Positions 18,041-27,355 of a stretch of DNA of 64,000 nucleotides are shown one piece after another. Below the pieces are notes generated by a model. The model saw nothing but the letters and a program-made list of their open reading frames with translations, was not told where the DNA came from and did not search any database. Numbering within the stretch: position 1 is the first letter of the stretch; every line of letters begins with the position of its first letter. The translations under genes were made by a program, and so were the position numbers. The DNA comes from Anoxybacteroides voinovskiense (GTDB taxonomy: Bacteria > Bacillota > Bacilli > Bacillales > Anoxybacillaceae), in contig NZ_JACIDE010000009.1 of NCBI RefSeq assembly GCF_014196205.1, forward strand, positions 60,606-124,605, given 5' to 3'.

Positions 18041-19247
18041 ATTGGAAAAATTCCACATCGTACCCTTCTTTTATTAACACTTGATGAATGTGATGAATAT
18101 GGTCTTGGTTTTTTGTTTCGAGCGAAAAATGAATTTCTGCCTGTCCCGGCAACACTTTTGCGCCGATTCGTTGATGATGGATGGACATCACGTTTGCTTC
18201 TAATTCAGCAATAATGCGCAGTAGTTTATTCAACTGTCCTGGTTTATCGGAAATAACGGTCGTAAATGTCACAAACCGGCCTGATTCGACTAGCCCACGC
18301 TCAATGATGCGGGAAATGAGCGTAACGTCGACATTTCCGCCGCTTAGCACTGCTACGACTTTTTTGCCGGTAAACGGAAGCTTATGATATAACAGCGCTG
18401 CCAGCGAACATGCTCCGGACCCTTCCACTAATAATTTATTTCGCTCCAACAAATAAAGCATCGTGCGCGAAATTTCCGCTTCTTCGACGCATACAACTCC
18501 GTCAACGTATTTTTCAATATACTCGTACGTAATGTTGCCAGGTTTTTTGACCGCAATGCCGTCGGCGATTGTATCGGAAGACGTGATCGTCACTGGCTTT
18601 TTATGGCGAAGGGCTGCAGTCATACCTGGGCAAGCGGTCGACTCTACCCCGTATACTTGAATCGACGGTTTTAGCTGCTTTAATGTAAAAGCTAAGCCAG
18701 CAAGCAATCCACCACCGCCCACTGGGCATAATACTACTTCTGCGTCTGGAAGTTGTTCTAAAATTTCTAAACCAATCGTTCCTTGCCCTGCCATTACCGC
18801 TAAATCGTCAAACGGATGAACGAACGTCGCTTGCTGTTGTCGCTGCAGGTCAAGCGCATATTCCAATGACTCATCAAACACGTCCCCATGTAAAATTACG
18901 TCTGCCCCGTACCCTTTTGTTGCCTGCACTTTGCTTAGCGGTGCTCCCTTTGGCATGACGATCGTGCACGGAATACCAATCATCGTACTCGAATATGCGA
19001 CCCCTTGGGCATGGTTTCCAGCGGAAGCGGCAACTACTCCACGCTGTCGCTCCTCTTCACTTAACGACATAATTTTATTAAACGAGCCGCGTACTTTAAA
19101 CGAACCAGTTTTCTGCAAGTTCTCTAATTTCATGTATACTTCGTTGTGGGAAAACTGGCTGAACGTTTGTGAATGTTCCAATGGAGTTTGGTGAACAATT
19201 CCTTTCATTTTTTCTCTTGCTTGCAAAACATCATTAAGCGTTAACAT
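18039..19247 (-). CDS. ilvA: Threonine dehydratase (threonine ammonia-lyase) with C-terminal ACT domain
   Basis: Converts threonine to 2-oxobutyrate and ammonia, entry to isoleucine synthesis. PLP Lys is near residue 51 in NLQKTGSFKVRGSFNK, and the phosphate-binding glycine loop is CPVGGGGLLAGLAF. A single ACT-like regulatory domain follows (RFVTFTTVISDKPGQLNKLL...), giving the medium form of about 402 aa. ATG at 19247 is preferred because AAGGTG lies 6-7 bp upstream; longer in-frame starts run into the neighbouring gene. A TATAAT box at 19291-19296 overlaps the end of the upstream MFS gene. No T-box leader is present in the short spacer. Confidence 0.94.
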   Translation of the reverse strand: MLTLNDVLQAREKMKGIVHQTPLEHSQTFSQFSHNEVYMKLENLQKTGSFKVRGSFNKIMSLSEEERQRGVVAASAGNHAQGVAYSSTMIGIPCTIVMPKGAPLSKVQATKGYGADVILHGDVFDESLEYALDLQRQQQATFVHPFDDLAVMAGQGTIGLEILEQLPDAEVVLCPVGGGGLLAGLAFTLKQLKPSIQVYGVESTACPGMTAALRHKKPVTITSSDTIADGIAVKKPGNITYEYIEKYVDGVVCVEEAEISRTMLYLLERNKLLVEGSGACSLAALLYHKLPFTGKKVVAVLSGGNVDVTLISRIIERGLVESGRFVTFTTVISDKPGQLNKLLRIIAELEANVMSIHHQRIGAKVLPGQAEIHFSLETKNQDHIHHIHQVLIKEGYDVEFFQ

Positions 19248-19302
19248 GTGTATCACCTTGTTCATCATGAGGTTAAACGGTTGCATTGCCATTATAGCGA
19301 AT

Positions 19303-20505
19303 TTATGCACTGTATTCCACTGTCTGCTTTTTTTCTTTTACTAAATAGGCGACATAAAAAAGAAAAGGAAACCCCAAAAAGCTTAGGAGTGCTAGCGAAG
19401 CAAATAAATATCCGCCTTGCGACACGCCAAAAAAAGAAAGTAAAAAACCTCCGACTACGGGACCGAACGCGTTGCCGATGGAGGTAAATCCCATTGCGCC
19501 AAAATAGAGCCCTTTCATCTGCGGTTTCGCGATTTGGTCGACAAATAAATCGGTCATCGTAAACATCATTACCTCTCCAATAGTAAAGACAACCATCGCC
19601 GTTACTAGTAATAGCGGGTGGTGAAATAAACCAAATAGGCATAATCCAATACCGCTAGTTATTGTTCCGAGCGCAATTGATACTGCTGGTGAATACAGTT
19701 TGCCGATGCGCGTGATTGGATATTGGGCGATTAATACAGTAATTGCATTGACGACGATTAAATAAGAAAATAGTTGAACTCCATCGGTGTAGGACGATAC
19801 GTATTGCGGAATAGTAGAGTTAAATTGCGAATACCCTGCTACTCCTAGCGTAATGCCAATCATTCCTAATAAAAAAATTTTATCATGAACAATTACCGTG
19901 CACGCGTTCCAAAAAGTAACGCGTGTTTCTTTTGGTTGAGAGGAAACCGTTTCACGTTGAGACATCCACCATAACGACAACCCATACAACGCATAAATGA
20001 ATGCGGTCAACCAAAACGCTGAAGTCGAAGAAGCACTGCCCATTTTTAATCCGAAGAGTGGACCAATCGCCGCTGCGACATTAATTGCCGCATAGCGCAA
20101 ATTAAAGACAAGCAATTTATGTTCTTGCTTTGTTACGTCGGACAAAAGCGCCCGAGAAGACGGTTCAAAAAAAGAACGGCATATTCCGTTTAAAGCATTC
20201 AATAAAAAAAAGAGCCATACATCGTTTGCTATCGCAAAACCGATAAAGACAAGCGACCAAAGCCATACAGAGCCAATCATGACGTTTTTGCGGCCAAAAC
20301 GGTCAGATAAATATCCGCCAATAAATCCGCTAAATATGCTGACAAACGAACTTATGCCAATAATCATGCCTGCCTCTATTGCGCTTATCCCTTTTACTTT
20401 TGTTAAATAAATGGATAAAAACGGAATCGTCATAAACGTTGCCGCTCTTGCAAAAAAAGTTCCGATAATGATATGTAGACTAATACGGTTTAATTTTTTC
20501 CACAT
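19303..20505 (-). CDS. MFS transporter, DHA1-like exporter
   Basis: 400 aa with twelve predicted helices. The MFS signature loop between helices 2 and 3 is GGYLSDRFGRKNVM, with an arginine-rich repeat in the second half. It starts MWKKLNRISLHIIIGTFFAR, typical of drug or sugar efflux proteins. Divergent from the next MFS gene across 77 bp. Substrate unknown. Confidence 0.85.
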   Translation of the reverse strand: MWKKLNRISLHIIIGTFFARAATFMTIPFLSIYLTKVKGISAIEAGMIIGISSFVSIFSGFIGGYLSDRFGRKNVMIGSVWLWSLVFIGFAIANDVWLFFLLNALNGICRSFFEPSSRALLSDVTKQEHKLLVFNLRYAAINVAAAIGPLFGLKMGSASSTSAFWLTAFIYALYGLSLWWMSQRETVSSQPKETRVTFWNACTVIVHDKIFLLGMIGITLGVAGYSQFNSTIPQYVSSYTDGVQLFSYLIVVNAITVLIAQYPITRIGKLYSPAVSIALGTITSGIGLCLFGLFHHPLLLVTAMVVFTIGEVMMFTMTDLFVDQIAKPQMKGLYFGAMGFTSIGNAFGPVVGGFLLSFFGVSQGGYLFASLALLSFLGFPFLFYVAYLVKEKKQTVEYSA

Positions 20506-20582
20506 AGAGTATTTCTCCTTTGAAAATAAGTTGGTGCTCGATTATGATAAGAAGAGCATTATTTTACTGGAGGTGATAGCAA

Positions 20583-21734
20583 TTGAATCTCTCGCTTTTA
20601 TTCATGGTGATGTTTCTTGTGATGTCCGGGTTTGGCATTATTATTCCTGTTCTTCCGTTTTTTGCGGAAAACTTAGGGGCTACGCCGACGGAGCTCGGGC
20701 TGTTAATGGCGGTATATTCGTTGATGCAGCTGTTGTTTGCACCCGTCTGGGGTCGCCTGTCCGATCGATACGGTAGAAAACCGTTTTTATTGCTCGGCAT
20801 TAGCGGGTTGGCGCTTTCCTTTTTCTTATTTGCCATCGCTAATACCCTTTCGCTGCTGTTTATTGCACGCATCATCGGCGGAATGTTATCGGCAGCGACG
20901 ATGCCGACAGCAACCGCCTATGTCGCAGACGTTACTTCCGTTGAAGAACGCGGAAAAGGAATGGGAATGATTGGGGCAGCGATTGGACTAGGGTTTATTT
21001 TTGGTCCAGCGATTGGCGGAGTACTTTCGAAAAACGATTTACATACACCGTTTTGGTTAGCTGGGTGTCTTTCGCTTGCCACTTTCTTACTTGTACTCGT
21101 TTTTTTAAAGGAGTCACTGCCAAAAGAAAAGCGAACACATCGCGCACCGAAGCGATTGGCATTATCCATATGGAAAGAGCCTGTTATGTTTTTATACCTT
21201 TTGCAATGGTTTGTTTCTTTTTCGCTAGCGGGCTTAGAAGCAACGTTTGCTTACTACGCAGCGCAACGGGCAGGGCTTCATTCCGTTGAACTTGGCTATA
21301 TTTTTATGATGATGGGGCTAGCGAGCGCGTTTGTTCAAGGTGGATTGATTGGCAAGCTGATTCGCACATTCGGCGAAGGAAAAGTTATCCAAAGCGGAAT
21401 TGTGCTTTCTGCGCTCGGGTTTGCGCTTATTTTGCTCGTTCATAACTTTTGGACTGCTGCTTTCTATTTGTCGATTTTCGGGATAGGAAACGGTGTCATC
21501 CGTCCATGTCTTTCCTCACTCATCACGAAGCAAGCACCAGATAGTGAAGGGAGCGCTGCTGGATTCCTTTCTTCCTTTGATTCACTCGGCAGACTAGTCG
21601 GGCCGCCGCTTGCTGGATGGCTTTTTACGATCACCGCCTATTTGCCATATGTGCTTGGCATCGCTTTATGTAGTCTGGCTTTTCTCTGCTATTATTTGTT
21701 TGTTGCCAAGCAAAAGAGCCATGCGATCGGATAA
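20583..21734 (+). CDS. MFS multidrug exporter, DHA1 family
   Basis: 383 aa, twelve helices. Motif A is PVWGRLSDRYGRKPFLLLG and motif C is GAAIGLGFIFGPAIGGVLS, the pattern of TetA/Bmr/NorA-type proton antiporters. TTG start at 20583 with GGAGG 9 bp upstream. Convergent with another MFS gene, sharing a hairpin that contains both stop codons. Substrate unknown. Confidence 0.9.
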   Translation: MNLSLLFMVMFLVMSGFGIIIPVLPFFAENLGATPTELGLLMAVYSLMQLLFAPVWGRLSDRYGRKPFLLLGISGLALSFFLFAIANTLSLLFIARIIGGMLSAATMPTATAYVADVTSVEERGKGMGMIGAAIGLGFIFGPAIGGVLSKNDLHTPFWLAGCLSLATFLLVLVFLKESLPKEKRTHRAPKRLALSIWKEPVMFLYLLQWFVSFSLAGLEATFAYYAAQRAGLHSVELGYIFMMMGLASAFVQGGLIGKLIRTFGEGKVIQSGIVLSALGFALILLVHNFWTAAFYLSIFGIGNGVIRPCLSSLITKQAPDSEGSAAGFLSSFDSLGRLVGPPLAGWLFTITAYLPYVLGIALCSLAFLCYYLFVAKQKSHAIG

Positions 21735-21758
21735 GGGAAGCAATCTCTTCCCTTATCC
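21729..21758. terminator. Perfect hairpin holding both stop codons of convergent MFS genes
   Basis: 12-bp perfect stem GGATAAGGGAAG/CTTCCCTTATCC with a six-base loop. Each arm carries the TAA of one of the two convergent genes. There is no T-run on either side, so it may protect 3' ends or act as a factor-dependent stop rather than as a classic intrinsic terminator. Confidence 0.6.
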
Positions 21759-22958
21759 AGCAGAAGAATCGTTTCGCTGCAAAGAAACCGAATTACCTGT
21801 TTCGCGCACGAAGAAATAGATAAGAAGTAACAATGACAAACCGCTAAATAACACTACCATCTTTTCGAGACCAACGACATCAAGGAAAAAGCCTGTTCCG
21901 AGCAAGACGATTTGAAATAATACGCGATCTAACATATTTTTCAAAGAAAAAAAGCGACCGTGATATTCTTTCGGGATGTTCGTTTGAAAAATGGTCGCTG
22001 TAATTGGGAAAAAGCACCCTACGCTGAATCCAAATAAGGCGAATGATGCTAATGAAGCGATTTTCATCGCTGCTAAATATAACGAACCTTGCGAAACAGC
22101 AATTAGAAAGGAAAAAATATATAGCAGCTTTCGCAAATCACGATTCCTCGTCATTTGCTTCACAGCAAACGCACCGACCATAAAAGCAATTCCTTCTGTC
22201 GTGTATAACAATCCCTTTATTGCGCGATCGTGCTGCAACTCACTAATGCTCATGACGATTAAGTTAAATCCCCCAAGGAATAGCATTGGAATGAGCGTTA
22301 ATAGCAACGCGATTTTCACAAGTGGATACTTTTTTAATAACGGAATCATCTCTGTAAACCGCATTTTAGGACGCTGGTTGGACTCGTTTGTATGTTCATC
22401 ATTAGGAACGTTTAGAAAAAACGTCACTCCGAATAATATTACGTAAGCGACGAAACTCGCGATATAAAGCGACCGAAGGCTTACAAGCGCAAGTAACATC
22501 CCTCCTAGCGCTGTTCCTGCAATTCGCGAAATGGTGGAAACATTCATATGAATCCCATTTATCGTAAGCAATTCTTTTTCCTCTACAATTAATGGAATCG
22601 TTGCTTGAAGGGCAGGAAAATAAAAAGCAGCAGAGATTTGAAACGTTACCGTAAAAACAAGCATCCAACTAATGGATGAAAAATGAAGCGCTAGCAACAT
22701 AAACGTGACACTGATCATCCGAAGAAAACCGGAATACAGTAAGACAATTTTTTTGCTATAACGGTCACACACTTTGCCAGCGAATGGCCCAACGAGCACT
22801 CCTGCTAATAGCCCAATAAACAAAATAAGCGATTTGAAAAAGTCAGACGGGACGTGTTGTTGTAAAAATTCTAAATTACCGATGATCCCGAACCAAAGCC
22901 CTAGCCCTGCTACAAGTTCGCCCGCTAAAATAATCCATACATTTTTATTTTTCCACAT
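21753..22958 (-). CDS. MFS transporter, MFS_3-like
   Basis: About 401 aa, twelve helices. The loop GPFAGKVCDRYSKKIVLLYS marks the helix 2-3 junction. Sequence style (MWKNKNVWIILAGELVAGLG...) resembles the YfmI/YfiS-type exporters of Bacillus. ATG at 22958 with AAGGGAG about 7 bp upstream; an upstream in-frame ATG at 22982 lacks a site. A palindrome overlaps its promoter region. Substrate unknown. Confidence 0.85.
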   Translation of the reverse strand: MWKNKNVWIILAGELVAGLGLWFGIIGNLEFLQQHVPSDFFKSLILFIGLLAGVLVGPFAGKVCDRYSKKIVLLYSGFLRMISVTFMLLALHFSSISWMLVFTVTFQISAAFYFPALQATIPLIVEEKELLTINGIHMNVSTISRIAGTALGGMLLALVSLRSLYIASFVAYVILFGVTFFLNVPNDEHTNESNQRPKMRFTEMIPLLKKYPLVKIALLLTLIPMLFLGGFNLIVMSISELQHDRAIKGLLYTTEGIAFMVGAFAVKQMTRNRDLRKLLYIFSFLIAVSQGSLYLAAMKIASLASFALFGFSVGCFFPITATIFQTNIPKEYHGRFFSLKNMLDRVLFQIVLLGTGFFLDVVGLEKMVVLFSGLSLLLLIYFFVRETGNSVSLQRNDSSAG

Positions 22959-22999
22959 TACACCTCTCCCTTTCTTTGCCAATTTATTGTATCATAATG

Positions 23000-23014
23000 T
23001 TTCGTTTAACGAAA
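23000..23014 (-). promoter_or_regulatory. Palindromic operator candidate at the MFS promoter
   Basis: Perfect inverted repeat TTTCGTT-T-AACGAAA. On the minus strand it overlaps a weak -35 for a TACAAT -10 box (about 22987-22992) in front of the MFS gene. Regulator unknown. Confidence 0.4.
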
Positions 23015-23036
23015 TATTTTTTTATTTTGCTGATTA

Positions 23037-23057
23037 TTTAGAACATAGTTTTCTAAA
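23037..23057. promoter_or_regulatory. Inverted repeat between divergent MFS and kinase genes
   Basis: Perfect TTTAGAA-N7-TTCTAAA. The twelve bases TTATTTAGAACA at its left side (23034-23045) recur at 24420-24431, upstream of the MATE gene, which suggests a shared regulator site. No known consensus recognised. Confidence 0.35.
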
Positions 23058-23145
23058 AATAAAAAAATCCCCTCTAGCCGAGTGGCGAAATTTTCGGTAC
23101 ACTACTAACGAACCTTTGTTTTTTTTAGATAAGGAGCAATGACGA

Positions 23146-24396
23146 ATGGATAGGAAGATAGAAAAAAGAAGCGCGGAATTGGAAAAAGAAGTTCAATTTT
23201 ATAAACGTTTTATTCAACAGTTGCCATTTCCTTTTCAATTCACAGACTATTCGTTAGGAATGACGATGACGAAAAAACGTGGAACAGCTGAGCCAGAAAT
23301 TCGGTTTGACGTGGCTACTCATCAAGCACCTGCAAAACTTCAGCTAGATATTGATCCGATTTCGGACTTGCCGTTTGAAAAAGTGGAAGCATTTTTAGCC
23401 CCGATTCTCGATCTTGTTCCCCATCATATCGTATTTGTCGATGGGAACGGCATTATCACTCTTTGTAACTTGCAAGCTGCAAACGATACCGGTGTAGACC
23501 GCGATGCGATGATTGGCAAACATATTCGCGAACTACTGAAACTACCAGACGAACTCATTATGACGCTTAAATCGATTGAAAAAAATGAGCCGATTTACAA
23601 CCAAGAAGTATTAGATCGTTATTACGGAATTATTAATACGCGCTTTATTCGAAATGAAGATGGCTCGATTAAACGCGTCATTAGCATGTTTCAATCGCTC
23701 AATTTAATGAAAGAAACAGAAAAATTAGCTGTCGCCGGTCGCATCGCCGCTGGGATTGCCCATGAAATTCGCAATCCTCTGACAACGGTGCGCGGATATT
23801 TGCAGTTTTTTAAAAACGAACTTCCCGACCGAATTGTGTCGCTTATTGATAAATTGCTTATTCCTGAATTAGATAGAGCCAATGGAATTATTACCGATTT
23901 TTTAAACATTGCGAAACCAGCGGAAGTAAAGGCAGAAAAGATGAATATTAACCAATTCATTACGGAAGATTTAGGGATTTTGCTGCATAGCGAGGCATTG
24001 CTTCGTGATGTGGAAGTCCATTATCAGTTGGATGAACGACTAAGCAACTACGACGTAGAAGCAGATAAAAATCAGCTCCTGCAAGTGTTTTTAAATCTTT
24101 TCCATAACGCAGTAGAAGCAAAAGTAAAAAAAACGATGCGTATTTCGATTACAAGCAAACTGCATAACAACATTGTGCAAATTTTCTTTTGCGACGATGG
24201 CCCAGGGATTCCGTCAACAATTATTGATTATATTTTTGACCCATTTTTCTCGACAAAAGAAACAGGAACGGGACTCGGATTGTCATTGTCGCGCAAAATC
24301 ATTGAACTACATAAAGGAACAATGAAAGTGCAAAGCGATGAAACCGGCACATGCTTTTTACTTGAATTGCCTGTTTATCCTCGTGCCTCTTTATGA
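23146..24396 (+). CDS. Orphan PAS-domain sensor histidine kinase
   Basis: 416-aa cytoplasmic kinase with no membrane helix. An N-terminal coiled segment and a variable region precede a PAS domain (about residues 85-185: ILDLVPHHIVFVDGNGIITL). The HisKA dimerisation domain follows with phospho-acceptor His near residue 206 (GIAHEIRNPLTTVRGYLQFF), then the HATPase domain with N box NLFHNAVEA, DDGPGIP and GTGLGLSLSRKI. No response regulator lies nearby, as for sporulation phosphorelay kinases (KinA-E), so a role feeding Spo0F is possible but inferred. ATG at 23146 follows AAGGAG. Confidence 0.88.
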   Translation: MDRKIEKRSAELEKEVQFYKRFIQQLPFPFQFTDYSLGMTMTKKRGTAEPEIRFDVATHQAPAKLQLDIDPISDLPFEKVEAFLAPILDLVPHHIVFVDGNGIITLCNLQAANDTGVDRDAMIGKHIRELLKLPDELIMTLKSIEKNEPIYNQEVLDRYYGIINTRFIRNEDGSIKRVISMFQSLNLMKETEKLAVAGRIAAGIAHEIRNPLTTVRGYLQFFKNELPDRIVSLIDKLLIPELDRANGIITDFLNIAKPAEVKAEKMNINQFITEDLGILLHSEALLRDVEVHYQLDERLSNYDVEADKNQLLQVFLNLFHNAVEAKVKKTMRISITSKLHNNIVQIFFCDDGPGIPSTIIDYIFDPFFSTKETGTGLGLSLSRKIIELHKGTMKVQSDETGTCFLLELPVYPRASL

Positions 24397-24408
24397 GGCG
24401 TTTTTTTG
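24385..24408 (+). terminator. Terminator of the histidine kinase gene
   Basis: Hairpin GCCTC/GAGGC with a short loop containing the TGA stop, followed by seven T. Confidence 0.85.
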
Positions 24409-24510
24409 TTATAGGTTGTTTATTTAGAACAATGTTTCATTTATTTTTAGGGTTGTTTATTTTCCATTTTTTTCGTAACCTATAGTAATAGCGAGAAGGG
24501 AGGTTTTTAC

Positions 24511-25881
24511 GTGAGACAGACGTTTTCACCTAAAGAAAAGATGTGGCAATTGCTTCATCTTCTGTTGCCTGTATTGGTCACACAAGTTGGGCTTTATGCG
24601 ATGAACTTTGCAGATGTGGCAATGTCGGGGCATGCTAGCGCACAAGACTTGGCTGGAGTGGCGATTGGGTCAAATATTTGGGTTCCTATCTTTACAGGTC
24701 TAGGTGGTATTTTGCTTGCACTTACTCCGGTCGTTTCGCACCATCTTGGCGCCAAACGTCCTGAACAAATTCCATATTCGGTCATGCAGGCGGTTTATTT
24801 AGCCGTTATGATTGCTTTCGCCATTCTGTTTATCGGGTCGTTTACACTGCCAAGCATATTAGCCATGATGCAGTTAGAAGAAAGTGTAAAGGATATTGCC
24901 TATCATTATTTAATTGCACTTTCGCTTGGTATCATTCCGTTATTCATATACCACGCACTTCGCTGTTTTATGGACGCACTCGGGCAAACAAAAATAACGA
25001 TGTTCATTACATTAAGTTCTTTGCCGGTCAATGTTGTGTTTAACTATTTGCTTATTTTCGGGAAGTTTGGTTTTCCGGCATTAGGTGGTGTCGGCGCTGG
25101 GTACGCGACGACAATTACGTACTGGTTTTGCTTAGTTGTCGCGTTATTCGTCACAACGAGATGTCGCCCGTTTTCTCATTACGGGCTTTTCCGCTCGTTT
25201 CCTTCTCTTTCCGTTGCCGCATGGAAAGAGTTGTTGAAAATCGGGCTACCGATTGGCTTTGCCATTTTCTTTGAAACGAGCATTTTTGCAGCCGTCACAT
25301 TGTTAATGAGCCAATTTAACACGGTGACAATTGCAGCGCATCAAAGTGCGATTAATTTTGCTTCCCTTCTTTATATGATTCCGTTAAGCGTATCGATGGC
25401 GTTAACGATTGCGGTCGGATTTGAAGCAGGAGCGAAACGTTATGTAGATGCAAAGCAATATAGCATTCTTGGCATTAGTATTGCCGTCAGCACCGCGGTC
25501 ATTACTTCGCTTGTTCTTTATGTATTCCGCGGCGAAATAGCAGCTCTCTACACAAACGATGAACCTGTATGGGAGTTGACAAAACAATTTTTATTATACG
25601 CGATCTTTTTCCAGTTTTCTGATGCCGTCGCTGCACCTATTCAAGGGGCACTTAGAGGATATAAAGACGTAAACGCTGCTTTTCTTGCTGCACTTTTAGC
25701 CTATTGGGTCATCGGATTGCCAGTTGGCTATGTATTGGCTAATTACACTGCCGCTAAAGCGTTCGGCTATTGGATCGGGCTTATTACCGGATTAGCTGCC
25801 GGTGCAGTCTTTTTATCGTTTCGTTTATTGCGCGTTCAAAAGAAAGAGCATAACGAACAAAAGGCGGAAGAAGCGTGTTAG
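24511..25881 (+). CDS. MATE-family efflux transporter (NorM-like)
   Basis: 456 aa, twelve helices, cation-coupled drug or metabolite exporter. The opening LLLPVLVTQVGLYAMNFADV and the repeated VIEWAF-type halves of the MATE fold are recognisable (second half ELLKIGLPIGFAIFFETSIF). GTG start at 24511 with AAGGGAGG 7 bp upstream. Single gene, ended by a terminator. Substrate unknown. Confidence 0.92.
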   Translation: MRQTFSPKEKMWQLLHLLLPVLVTQVGLYAMNFADVAMSGHASAQDLAGVAIGSNIWVPIFTGLGGILLALTPVVSHHLGAKRPEQIPYSVMQAVYLAVMIAFAILFIGSFTLPSILAMMQLEESVKDIAYHYLIALSLGIIPLFIYHALRCFMDALGQTKITMFITLSSLPVNVVFNYLLIFGKFGFPALGGVGAGYATTITYWFCLVVALFVTTRCRPFSHYGLFRSFPSLSVAAWKELLKIGLPIGFAIFFETSIFAAVTLLMSQFNTVTIAAHQSAINFASLLYMIPLSVSMALTIAVGFEAGAKRYVDAKQYSILGISIAVSTAVITSLVLYVFRGEIAALYTNDEPVWELTKQFLLYAIFFQFSDAVAAPIQGALRGYKDVNAAFLAALLAYWVIGLPVGYVLANYTAAKAFGYWIGLITGLAAGAVFLSFRLLRVQKKEHNEQKAEEAC

Positions 25882-25896
25882 CCTCTCCGCCTTTTT
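25861..25896 (+). terminator. Terminator of the MATE gene
   Basis: Stem AAGGCGG/CCGCCTT with the stop codon in the loop region, followed by a run of T. Confidence 0.75.
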
Positions 25897-25905
25897 GTTA
25901 AAAAA

Positions 25906-26037
25906 TTAGCACCATGCGGCACCGACGATAATTAATAAGATAAACAACACAACGATGAGCACGAAGCCGCGCCCATAGCCGTATCCACCATATCCATAGC
26001 CGCCGTAACCATAACCGTATCCGTATCCAAATGGCAT
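25906..26037 (-). CDS. YjcZ-family small membrane protein, Gly/Tyr-rich
   Basis: 43 aa: a Gly-Tyr repeat head ([18 protein letters not shown]) and a single hydrophobic helix [17 protein letters not shown]. This is the YjcZ type of micro-protein common in Bacillaceae, often annotated as sporulation proteins. ATG at 26037 lies behind AAGGGAGGG. Its helix is nearly identical to that of the neighbouring gene, so the two are paralogues. Confidence 0.85.
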   Translation of the reverse strand: MPFGYGYGYGYGGYGYGGYGYGRGFVLIVVLFILLIIVGAAWC

Positions 26038-26085
26038 CTCTTTCCCTCCCTTTTTTACAAAGTAACGTTTTCATAGGCGCAGGGA

Positions 26086-26184
26086 TTAGTACCCCCAACC
26101 ACCAACAAATGCCGCACCAACAATAATTAACAAAATAAACAACACAACGATTAACGCAAATCCGCCGCCGTAAGCTGCACCCAT
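26086..26184 (-). CDS. YjcZ-family small membrane protein
   Basis: 32 aa: [20 protein letters not shown] plus IVGAAFVGGWGY. One membrane helix with a short Gly-rich head, same core as its neighbour 48 bp downstream. ATG at 26184 with GGAGGTG upstream. Probably spore-associated by family; function unknown. Confidence 0.85.
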   Translation of the reverse strand: MGAAYGGGFALIVVLFILLIIVGAAFVGGWGY

Positions 26185-26274
26185 CTTGAGCACCTCCTTC
26201 ACTATTGTACTTGTAGACTATTCATCTAATGGGAAAAAGGTTAGATATTTTTACGAAAATGGGTATTTGCCGAC

Positions 26275-26306
26275 TAAAAAACGGACTGCCTACTGGACAG
26301 TCCGTT
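26275..26306 (-). terminator. Terminator of the rarD-like gene
   Basis: Stem ACGGACTG/CAGTCCGT and six T on the minus strand; the stop codon overlaps the stem. Confidence 0.85.
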
Positions 26307-27225
26307 ATCTTGCACCAAATGAATTTCGTTGGACAATTTTATGATGCCATCCTTGCATTCGTTTTGTTTTGGCAAATGAAAAAACGATAAGGGCAAGCCA
26401 AATGCAGCTGAACGCGTATAAGTGCGCTTTTGTAAACGGTTCGTGAAACAAAAAAACGCCTAACATTAAGCTTAATGTCGGAGAAAGATATTGTAAAAAG
26501 CCGACCATCGTTAAAGAAATTCGTTTTGCCCCTTTAGCAAAATATAAAAGCGGCAAAGCGGTTGCTGGGCCTGCTCCTACCAATAAAAATGTTTGCCAAT
26601 TGGATAATGAAAGCGGTTCGCTATGTATGATAAGATAAACAAACGAAATTGGCATGACAACCATTGTTTCAAACGTTAATCCAATGGCTGCTTCAAATGA
26701 AGCTAATTTTTTCGTTAGTCCATAAAAAGCAAACGATAAGGCAAGCGATAAGGCAACGAACGGAAACTTTCCGTATTGGAACGTAATAATTAACACACCG
26801 CAAAGCGCAAGCAAAAACGACACCCATTGCCATATGTTTAGCCGTTCTTTTAATACAACCATCCCTAAGGCAACGCTAAATAGCGGGTTAATATAATACC
26901 CTAAACTCGCTTCGACGATATGGTCATGATTGACTGCCCATATGTAAATAAACCAATTGGCGCTAATTAAACAGGCAGACGCGATGACCCCGATCGCTAG
27001 TTTCGGCTGCTTCCATATCTCAACAATCTGTGCCCGAAAGAGCGAAAATTGCTTCGTTACAACGAGCAAGCCAATCATAAAAACGAACGACCAAACAATT
27101 CGGTGGGCCAAAATTTCTGCTGCTGCATAATTGTCCAACAGTTTCCAATAAAGCGGTAAAATCCCCCACATAAGATAAGCTGCTGCGGTATAAAAAATAC
27201 CAAGCTTTCGTTCATGTTCGTTCAT
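26305..27225 (-). CDS. rarD: RarD-type DMT/EamA transporter
   Basis: 306 aa, ten helices in two EamA repeats. The start MNEHERKLGIFYTAAAYLMW and the motif LLYFAKGAKRISLTMVGFLQ, followed by YLSPTLSLMLGVF, are characteristic of RarD. Function is poorly defined; members move small metabolites across the membrane. ATG at 27225 has AAGGAG 8 bp upstream; GTG directly before it is an alternative. Confidence 0.88.
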   Translation of the reverse strand: MNEHERKLGIFYTAAAYLMWGILPLYWKLLDNYAAAEILAHRIVWSFVFMIGLLVVTKQFSLFRAQIVEIWKQPKLAIGVIASACLISANWFIYIWAVNHDHIVEASLGYYINPLFSVALGMVVLKERLNIWQWVSFLLALCGVLIITFQYGKFPFVALSLALSFAFYGLTKKLASFEAAIGLTFETMVVMPISFVYLIIHSEPLSLSNWQTFLLVGAGPATALPLLYFAKGAKRISLTMVGFLQYLSPTLSLMLGVFLFHEPFTKAHLYAFSCIWLALIVFSFAKTKRMQGWHHKIVQRNSFGAR

Positions 27226-27355
27226 CACTATATCTCCTTGTTTTCCAAGTTGGCAATAGTTTTATTATAAACGGTTTTTATCGCTTTTCCAAGAAAAAGC
27301 ATTTCTATGACTTCCCCCACCATTTTTCTTATCTTTTAAAAAACCATTTAATCGT

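Noticed and set aside
19248..19302. Possible T-box leader before the threonine dehydratase gene
   Set aside because: The spacer is only 55 bp, too short for a T-box, and has no AGGGTGGNACCGCG-type element.
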